From Myxococcales bacterium (lineage in GTDB: Bacteria > Myxococcota > Bradymonadia > REDH01): a stretch of 11,252 nucleotides of DNA. The notes under the pieces were generated by a model. It was not told the origin of the DNA, ran no database searches, and saw only the letters and a list, made by a program, of their open reading frames with translations. The stretch spans positions 1-11,252 of the forward strand of contig JAGWVZ010000066.1 in assembly GCA_018970625.1 (NCBI GenBank). Reading direction: 5' to 3'. How positions within the stretch are numbered: the first letter of the stretch is position 1; every line of letters begins with the position of its first letter. Shown one piece after another: positions 5,953 to 11,252 of the stretch. A program made the position numbers and the translations under genes.

Positions 5953-8094
5953 TCATGCCTGACCGGCGGCGGCGTTTACCGGTGGGTGCGACCGGCGCCA
6001 GTCTGACCACCAGGCATCGGCCTCGTGGCTGGTCCATGGCACGGAAAGAATCACGGCATCCAGCGCTTCCATGAACTCCTGAGCTGACGCAAATCGTTGC
6101 GATGGAGATTTCGCCAATGCCCTCAGAATGACCGCATCCAGTGATTCGGGAATGGCGAGCACACATCGGCGCGAGGGCGGAATGGGCTGTTCATGCACAT
6201 GCTGAAAACACAGCTCTACCACGGAAGGCCCCTGAAAAACGGGCTCACCGGTAAGCAGGTAATAGGCGACGGCTCCGACCGCGTAGAGATCGGCCCTGCC
6301 ATCCACGGTTTCGGTGCCGAGAATCGCCTCGGGTGACAGATACTGCGGCGTTCCCAGAATCAGGCGGTTCTGGGTGATGGCGACATCGGCTTCGGTGCGG
6401 GTCTCTTTGACCAGTCCGAAATCGAGCACTTTGACAAAATCAGGAATTCCACCACGGACGGAGACCATCAGGTTCGCCGGTTTGATGTCGCGGTGAATCA
6501 GCCCGATGGCGTGGGCCTCGGCAAGCGCGCCGAGAACCTGTCGAATCAGATGCACCACACGAGCCGCCGGAAGCGGTCCGGCTTCCCGAATGAGGCTTTC
6601 AAAGCTAACGCCGTCCAGCAGCTCCATGGCGTAATAAAAATCACCTTCGTCGGTTCTTCCGAAATCATAAATGGCGATGGTATTCGGATGCGTCAGCCGG
6701 GAGGTGAGCTGCACTTCTCGTTCAAAGCGAGCGATGAGCGTGGCGTCGTTGCCTCTTTGCAGCAGCTTGACGGCAGTGGGACGCTGCAAAAAGGCATGTC
6801 GTGCCGCATAGACAAGGCCCACGCCGCCCTGGCCGAGTGGCTGTAGCAGGGTGTACTGCCCCAGTTGGCGTGCGGCTTCGACCTCGCGGCGCAGGTGTGT
6901 GATCGTGGTAGAAGCGGCGACCACGCTGGCGCCCAGCAGTGTAACGAACGCACCGAGCGCCAGCGTCAGCCAGCTCAGGGCGGAGTGTCGAACCGGGACC
7001 CGGTTCACAAACTGCAGGCGCCAGTTCCTGGATGCGTAGTCCCATTCCGACACCTGACTCCCGGGTGCAGCCGCGTCGAATGCAGTATCTGTCCAGGACC
7101 GTGCGAAGAGAGAAACGGCGGTGTCATCGGTTACATCCAGCAGGCGAAACGCGAGCCCCTCGCCATCTTCCTGGCCCAGCGCCCGCTCCATGATGGCATG
7201 TAACCTGAAAATGACGATGGCGAGGCCGCGGGGATGCTCGACCCTCTCGGTTGTGGTCGCAGGCCAGTCATTGCCCTCATAAACCGCCAGATACACCGCG
7301 ATCGAGCGGTGTTCCGGCGCGTCCTCGGCGAGCACGAAGGGAGGCGATGCGAGTGGGTTTCCGCTGGCGACGGCCTGCCTTACCCGGCCGCGCCGTAACG
7401 CCTCGGAGAGCAGGTCAAAGCCCAGCGCGGTGGGGTCATCGGCCGGCGCCATGAACATCAGCGGATAATACTCGCGGCGTTGGGCGGCGGTAGCAAAGGC
7501 GCCATTGGCCTGCAGCTCAGAGATGGCAAAACCCGGGTATTGCGCGGCCATTTCTGCTTCAAATCGCTCGCGCTCGTGCTCCTGAATGCGCGGCGCCCAC
7601 TCCAGCAGGCTCACAGAGGGATAACGACGCAAGGCATCGGCAACAAACCGATCAAACTCTTCCCGTGTCACCGTTTCACTGGCGCCAAAGAAAGCACGAA
7701 CAGAACGCAGTACTTCAACCGGAAGCTCGAACTGCCGCTGCAGCAGCTGGGTGACGCGCGACGCTCGCTGACTGAAGGCATGATGATGCTCGCCAATCTC
7801 ACGAGCACGGACTGCGCGAAAAGCCACCAGACTGACAAACAAACCAACGACCAGAATCGCGACCGCGGGCACGACTCGGACCCAGACCGTCGTATGCGAC
7901 GCTCCCCGCACGCCAATGAAAGGCCCGGTACCGCGCAGTGAGCGGACATTTTGCTTCTGATAAGGGTCCGACGTCAACGTAAACTCGGCAATCAGGACAG
8001 CACAGAATCGCGCGCGGGCACCGCACCGGGAGGGTGTAGTCACAAGGGCGTGCGTTCGACAAGCGTCCTGCAAACCGTGGGAGCTCGCGTTCAC
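5953..8094 (-). CDS. Transmembrane Ser/Thr protein kinase with CHASE-like sensor
   Basis: The order is a membrane segment (about 74-93), an extracytoplasmic CHASE-like region (about 105-365, including RYPSVSLLEWAPRI), a second membrane segment (about 373-394), then a C-terminal Hanks-type kinase. The kinase motifs look complete: glycine loop GQGGVG (421-426), AVKLL with K443, helix-C E460, catalytic HRDIKPAN with D536 and N541, DFG at 558-560, and GTPQYLSPEA at 581-590. It should sense a small ligand outside the inner membrane and phosphorylate Ser/Thr inside. CHASE domains are best known on histidine kinases and cyclases. The protein ends soon after the kinase fold. The start is uncertain: GTG 8094 gives the longest form, but the first 60 residues look unlike protein and no Shine-Dalgarno is seen. 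GTG 7911 would begin just before the first membrane helix. It is convergent with the carboxylase fusion, with 18 bases between stop codons. Confidence 0.9.
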   Translation of the reverse strand: MNASSHGLQDACRTHALVTTPSRCGARARFCAVLIAEFTLTSDPYQKQNVRSLRGTGPFIGVRGASHTTVWVRVVPAVAILVVGLFVSLVAFRAVRAREIGEHHHAFSQRASRVTQLLQRQFELPVEVLRSVRAFFGASETVTREEFDRFVADALRRYPSVSLLEWAPRIQEHERERFEAEMAAQYPGFAISELQANGAFATAAQRREYYPLMFMAPADDPTALGFDLLSEALRRGRVRQAVASGNPLASPPFVLAEDAPEHRSIAVYLAVYEGNDWPATTTERVEHPRGLAIVIFRLHAIMERALGQEDGEGLAFRLLDVTDDTAVSLFARSWTDTAFDAAAPGSQVSEWDYASRNWRLQFVNRVPVRHSALSWLTLALGAFVTLLGASVVAASTTITHLRREVEAARQLGQYTLLQPLGQGGVGLVYAARHAFLQRPTAVKLLQRGNDATLIARFEREVQLTSRLTHPNTIAIYDFGRTDEGDFYYAMELLDGVSFESLIREAGPLPAARVVHLIRQVLGALAEAHAIGLIHRDIKPANLMVSVRGGIPDFVKVLDFGLVKETRTEADVAITQNRLILGTPQYLSPEAILGTETVDGRADLYAVGAVAYYLLTGEPVFQGPSVVELCFQHVHEQPIPPSRRCVLAIPESLDAVILRALAKSPSQRFASAQEFMEALDAVILSVPWTSHEADAWWSDWRRSHPPVNAAAGQA

Positions 8095-8172
8095 ATGTGC
8101 GACTTGACTTACATGCGTATCTCATGCAGGAAATCGCGCGTATTCTGGTGGCTCCTGTGTCGGAAATATACA

Positions 8173-9804
8173 ATGAATGACTCTGTTTTCCGTATCGTAG
8201 CGTCTATTTCCCTGATTTGTGCGCTGTCTGGTTGCAGCGATACGTCGTCATCCGATTGCGAAGTGGACGACGCGTCTTCGACGGATGCCGTGGATCAGGA
8301 CGCTGCAGAGACCTCCGAGGGTTCAACGCAGGCGGGGTCGATTCCGCTGCGTCCCCGCGCCAACCCGACTGAGTATGTGGCATTGACCGTCCGGCTGCCC
8401 GTCGAGGATGCGGACGTTCGCACAGTGCTGGGGCCGATCTTCGGACTGGATGGCGCCTATCACAACAACTTCGTCATTCAGGATGGGCTGTTGCTGGGTT
8501 CAGCGGCCGATACGCGCACCAGTGAACAGGGTGTCGTCACGTTGACCATGGAGACCTCGACCGGTGATACGCCGACCCTTCGGACCATCGCCAGTGTCCC
8601 GGTAGGCAACGAATATGGACGGATTTTTGTGGATGCCGTGGAAGCGGCCGTCGCACAGGCCGCGACCCGCGTGGACGATGACGGCAGTGAGCCCTGGCGC
8701 ATTGAATATCGAACGCGCAGCGCCAACGGTGGCAACCTGACCATCGGGTTTGACTCGACCGGCACGGAACACCAGATTGTGTTTTCGACGCAATCGCCCA
8801 GAACCTCGCTGCTGGCCGATTCGATTAACCAGCCCGCGCTTCAGGGTGCACCCTACGAATCCGTGTACGGTCTGGTCTACTTCACGCTGTCCCGCGACAA
8901 TTTCAGCTTCTTTGTGGACAGGGCGTATGGCATCTCCGAGGGCGCGGCGCAGAATTTCAACGATTTCTATCTGATCCCGCACAACTGGCTGCGTCTGACC
9001 GTGACACCCGAGCTGGATGACGACCGCGTCGATGTCGCGTTCGAGGTGGTGACCACCGACAATCGCCGCATTCCCATCGCCCGTGCGCCCGCCTCACTGG
9101 TGGCCGGTGAGCAGTTCAAACAGACGGTTTTTCGTCTGATCGACACCATGCTGGCAGCCGAAGAGGCGCAGCCGGGTAGCTCGACCCCCTGGGAGGCCCC
9201 CTTCTATTACGATGACCCGCAGGGCGGCGGTATCGTGGAAGTCATCGCGCAGGGCGTCGAGGGGCGGTTCCGAATTGCGTACGCCGTCGAGTCTCCGGTC
9301 AACGAGCTGGTCGATACGGAGTTTGTGCCCTGGCAGGGCGAAGTGGTTGTGCCACCCGACTGGGACCAGGTAGACCCGGGCTGCGCTGAGCTGGGCTCTG
9401 AGCCGGCCGCGCAGGGCTTCTTTGACGTGCGCTTCGAGGCGTCGGGCACCATTCGGGAGTCCCGCAACGTCGACGGTGAGCTGCGCGGCCCCGTGTGGGG
9501 AAGTGTTTACCGCTCGCAGGACGTCATCATTACGGGCCCCTTGCCCGGCACAGAAGCGGTCGCGAGCTTTGCGTTCGAAGACGTGGACGTCATTAATGGC
9601 CCTTCCGAGCAGGTATTCCGAATTGATGCGCCCCTGCAGGCCGGCGACTATCAGATCCTTGGTTTCATGGACATCGACGACAACGCCGACCCTGCAGACC
9701 CGGGCCCGGAACAGGGCGACCCGGTCATGATTCCCATCGGCGGATTCACGATGCAATGCGCCGTCCAGCCCATTACGGCAGAGTTCGCCATTCTGCTGCC
9801 CTGA
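8173..9804 (+). CDS. Lipoprotein of unknown function with two tandem diverged modules
   Basis: The start at ATG 8173 gives a short hydrophobic signal ending in the lipobox LSGC with C21, followed by an Asp/Ser/Thr-rich linker (22-56). Only a weak GGAA at 8162-8165 precedes it. An upstream in-frame ATG at 8113 would make an unusually long signal. The mature part holds two related modules (about 67-213 and 231-379), then a C-terminal domain (about 410-543) with beta-strand text such as VWGSVYRSQDVIITGPLP. That domain also has an Asp-rich loop, MDIDDNADPADPGPEQGDP (499-517), which could bind calcium. C404 and C529 may pair. Ser22 after the lipid cysteine is compatible with outer-membrane sorting. 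The gene is divergent from the CHASE-kinase and lies 90 bases upstream of the propeller gene on the same strand. I do not recognise a family and assign no function. Confidence 0.85.
   Translation: MNDSVFRIVASISLICALSGCSDTSSSDCEVDDASSTDAVDQDAAETSEGSTQAGSIPLRPRANPTEYVALTVRLPVEDADVRTVLGPIFGLDGAYHNNFVIQDGLLLGSAADTRTSEQGVVTLTMETSTGDTPTLRTIASVPVGNEYGRIFVDAVEAAVAQAATRVDDDGSEPWRIEYRTRSANGGNLTIGFDSTGTEHQIVFSTQSPRTSLLADSINQPALQGAPYESVYGLVYFTLSRDNFSFFVDRAYGISEGAAQNFNDFYLIPHNWLRLTVTPELDDDRVDVAFEVVTTDNRRIPIARAPASLVAGEQFKQTVFRLIDTMLAAEEAQPGSSTPWEAPFYYDDPQGGGIVEVIAQGVEGRFRIAYAVESPVNELVDTEFVPWQGEVVVPPDWDQVDPGCAELGSEPAAQGFFDVRFEASGTIRESRNVDGELRGPVWGSVYRSQDVIITGPLPGTEAVASFAFEDVDVINGPSEQVFRIDAPLQAGDYQILGFMDIDDNADPADPGPEQGDPVMIPIGGFTMQCAVQPITAEFAILLP
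8371..8811 (+). repeat. Module copy 1 inside the 8173 lipoprotein (residues about 67-213)
   Basis: Landmarks aligned by eye with copy 2 are EYVALTVRL, FGLDGA followed by NNF, VVTLTMETSTGD, PVGNEYGRIFVDAVEAAVA, EPWRIEY, NGGNLTIGFD, and GTEHQIVFSTQSP. The duplication is at protein level only; the DNA copies are not obviously similar. Confidence 0.6.
8863..9309 (+). repeat. Module copy 2 inside the 8173 lipoprotein (residues about 231-379)
   Basis: Landmarks corresponding to copy 1 are VYGLVYFTL, YGISEGA followed by FNDF, VDVAFEVVTTDN, LVAGEQFKQTVFRLIDTML, TPWEAPFYY, QGGGIVEVIA, and GVEGRFRIAYAVESP. The order and spacing follow copy 1 over about 145 residues, with conservative replacements. Confidence 0.6.
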
Positions 9805-9894
9805 ACATCGGCAGCATGAACGTCACGCACGACCGTTGACCACTGGCGAGACGCGTCGCGATCGATATCCGCAGCCAAACCCCGGCCACAAAGA

Positions 9895-11252
9895 ATGTTC
9901 CGCAACGCAACAGTCGGCACCACCCTGCTCCTGATGACGTGCGGATGTCTGGCGCCCGAATACACGGAGCCGCAGCCCCCCGGAGTAACTTCCTCGGCGG
10001 GCTCCACGATCGCGTACGAGGCCGCCAACGGGCGAGTCTGGCTCACCTCGCCAGACGATGACCGCGTGGTCGTGCTCGACGCGGAATCACTTCAGCAGGT
10101 GTTAACGTACGATGTCACCGATGAACCCGCTCATCTGGCGATTCTCAATGGCGCGCTGATCGTCACCGCAACACATGACAGCCGGGTCTGGCTGCTGCCA
10201 CCCGCGAGCGAACAACCGCTGACCATCGAGACTCCCTGCGGCGCGACAAGGGGTGTGGCGTGGCTGGATGCGGCGGCCACGCGTGCGCTGGTGTCGTGCC
10301 CGTGGGACGAACGGCTCTTGCTCATCGACACCGACTCAGGCGCCGTGTCAGGCGTCTTCGCTGCGCCCGCCAGACCCACCGCCGTCGCCGTCACGCAGGG
10401 CATTGTCCACGTCACATCCTCGGTCGAAGGGGTCGTGTACAGCGCTCCTGCCAGCGCCTTCTACGATGCCGGAACCACCAGCCTTCGTCCGATCGGCTGG
10501 CAGGCACCACCTCGGCAACACGCACCCGATCGACAGGGCACACAGCTGGACGCGCTCACTGTTTCCAGCAGGGGTGTCAGTGGCGTCATGCAGATTGTCG
10601 ACAACGACAACGACCGCACGCGAGCTCCAGAGGACGGAGGCTATGGGCAGGTCGAAGATGGAAACCCCCGCATCGAACCCTTTATTGTGGGTAGTTGTGC
10701 AGGACGTTACGCTATTTTCGACGGTGGAGACCGTATCTTCTCGGGTCCGACGGCAATCGCGGAAGCTCCGGAAGCGAATCTCTGGGTGCTGAATGCCGGC
10801 ACGCAAAACCTTGCGCGGGTGCTTTGCGCCGGTCAACCGTCTACGACCGAATGGCGTGCAGTGGGTGGCCAGTGGCCGGTGGGCGGCGGCGCGCGTGGTC
10901 TGGCCACCTCGGCAGATGGCACCATTGTGTGGGTGGACGTCGGCTATGACCACGCGGTTACTCGGCTGCAGGTGCTCGCCGACGGCACGGAGGTCTCGTT
11001 GCAGACGGTGCGTCGCGAGCCTGGGCCCATGGAATGGTCGAATGCAGCCTTGCAGGGCCGCCGCCATTTCTCGAACGCCACCGACACCCACCTGACCCCC
11101 AGCGGGGTAGTGGCCTGTGCCACATGCCACCCGGAGTCGGGCGAAGACGGGCTGAGCTGGTTTATTCACACCACCGGAATTCAGCGCAAACTGCGGCGAA
11201 CGCCCTCGGCGCGTGGCATGGACACCGCCGCACGACCGTTACACTGGGATGG
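9895..11252 (+). CDS. Exported beta-propeller protein with c-type heme motif (3' end outside window)
   Basis: The frame is open from ATG 9895 to the right edge (452 complete codons, no stop), so the gene is 3'-partial. The N-terminus has a hydrophobic segment TTLLLMTCGC (9-18). It may be lipidated at C16 or C18, though neither site is a perfect lipobox. Residues 35-385 read as YVTN/YncE-like propeller blades, for example GRVWLTSPDDDRVVVLDAES, DERLLLIDTDSGAVSG and NLWVLNAGTQNLARV. Then follow GRRHFSNATDTHLTPSGVVACATCHPE and DGLSW, with heme-binding C408, C411 and H412, and RRTPSARGM...LHWDG. This arrangement is typical of propeller proteins with a cytochrome-c/MauG-like C-terminus acting in electron transfer or peroxide chemistry outside the inner membrane. 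The second half of that domain is beyond the edge. No strong Shine-Dalgarno is seen. It follows the 8173 lipoprotein by 90 bases and may be co-transcribed with it. Confidence 0.85.
   Translation, partial: MFRNATVGTTLLLMTCGCLAPEYTEPQPPGVTSSAGSTIAYEAANGRVWLTSPDDDRVVVLDAESLQQVLTYDVTDEPAHLAILNGALIVTATHDSRVWLLPPASEQPLTIETPCGATRGVAWLDAAATRALVSCPWDERLLLIDTDSGAVSGVFAAPARPTAVAVTQGIVHVTSSVEGVVYSAPASAFYDAGTTSLRPIGWQAPPRQHAPDRQGTQLDALTVSSRGVSGVMQIVDNDNDRTRAPEDGGYGQVEDGNPRIEPFIVGSCAGRYAIFDGGDRIFSGPTAIAEAPEANLWVLNAGTQNLARVLCAGQPSTTEWRAVGGQWPVGGGARGLATSADGTIVWVDVGYDHAVTRLQVLADGTEVSLQTVRREPGPMEWSNAALQGRRHFSNATDTHLTPSGVVACATCHPESGEDGLSWFIHTTGIQRKLRRTPSARGMDTAARPLHWD
11116..11130 (+). other. CxxCH heme c attachment site
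   Basis: TGT-GCC-ACA-TGC-CAC encodes Cys-Ala-Thr-Cys-His at residues 408-412 of the right-edge propeller protein. The flanking text fits known cytochrome-type domains, with GRRHFSNA before it and a conserved DGLSW after it. The motif requires export, which agrees with the N-terminal signal. Confidence 0.85.

Noticed and set aside
8104..8146. TTGACT (8104-8109) as a -35 box for the 8173 lipoprotein.
   Set aside because: At 16-18 bases spacing there is no acceptable -10. The next TA-rich hexamer (TATTCT, 8141-8146) is about 31 bases away.
9836..9868. TTGACC (9836-9841) as a promoter for the right-edge propeller gene.
   Set aside because: No -10 at a normal spacing; the nearest candidate (CGATAT) is 21 bases away. 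Co-transcription with the upstream lipoprotein is as likely.

Overview
The window is GC-rich bacterial DNA. It encodes two lipoproteins with Asp/Ala/Thr-rich linkers behind the lipobox, beta-propeller proteins (one carrying a heme c motif), a eukaryotic-like Ser/Thr kinase and a large biotin carrier-carboxyltransferase fusion. This combination suggests a Gram-negative of the Myxococcota/Bradymonadia type (former Deltaproteobacteria). That placement is inferred from style, not from a marker gene. I see no mobile element, CRISPR array, tRNA or rRNA.

Layout. (1) Positions 1-635 hold the C-terminal part of a beta-propeller-like protein cut by the window edge. (2) 799-1500 is a Uma2-family PD-(D/E)XK nuclease-fold protein. 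(3) 1579-2685 (minus) is a lipoprotein with a 100-residue acidic linker and two copies of a Cys-containing module. (4) About 2826-3010 (minus) is a clear cobalamin riboswitch aptamer. It is followed by a leader hairpin and a strong ribosome binding site in front of that lipoprotein. (5) 3163-5934 is a 923-residue protein fusing a biotinyl carrier domain to a two-lobed carboxyltransferase. (6) 5953-8094 (minus), convergent with it, is a membrane receptor kinase with an extracytoplasmic CHASE-like sensor and a C-terminal Ser/Thr kinase. (7) 8173-9804 is a lipoprotein built from two diverged copies of a module of about 145 residues. (8) 9895 to the right edge is a secreted beta-propeller protein ending in a CxxCH heme site, still open at the edge.

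How the parts may work together. Apart from the last two genes there is little sign of operons, because neighbours are mostly divergent or convergent. The strongest regulatory statement is that vitamin B12 should control the 1579-2685 lipoprotein. This makes an otherwise anonymous surface protein a candidate cobalamin capture or uptake component. The divergent carboxylase fusion could feed propionyl-CoA/methylmalonyl-CoA metabolism, which uses B12, but its substrate cannot be read from the sequence and it is not under the riboswitch. The CHASE-kinase and the 8173 lipoprotein are divergent and may share a control region.
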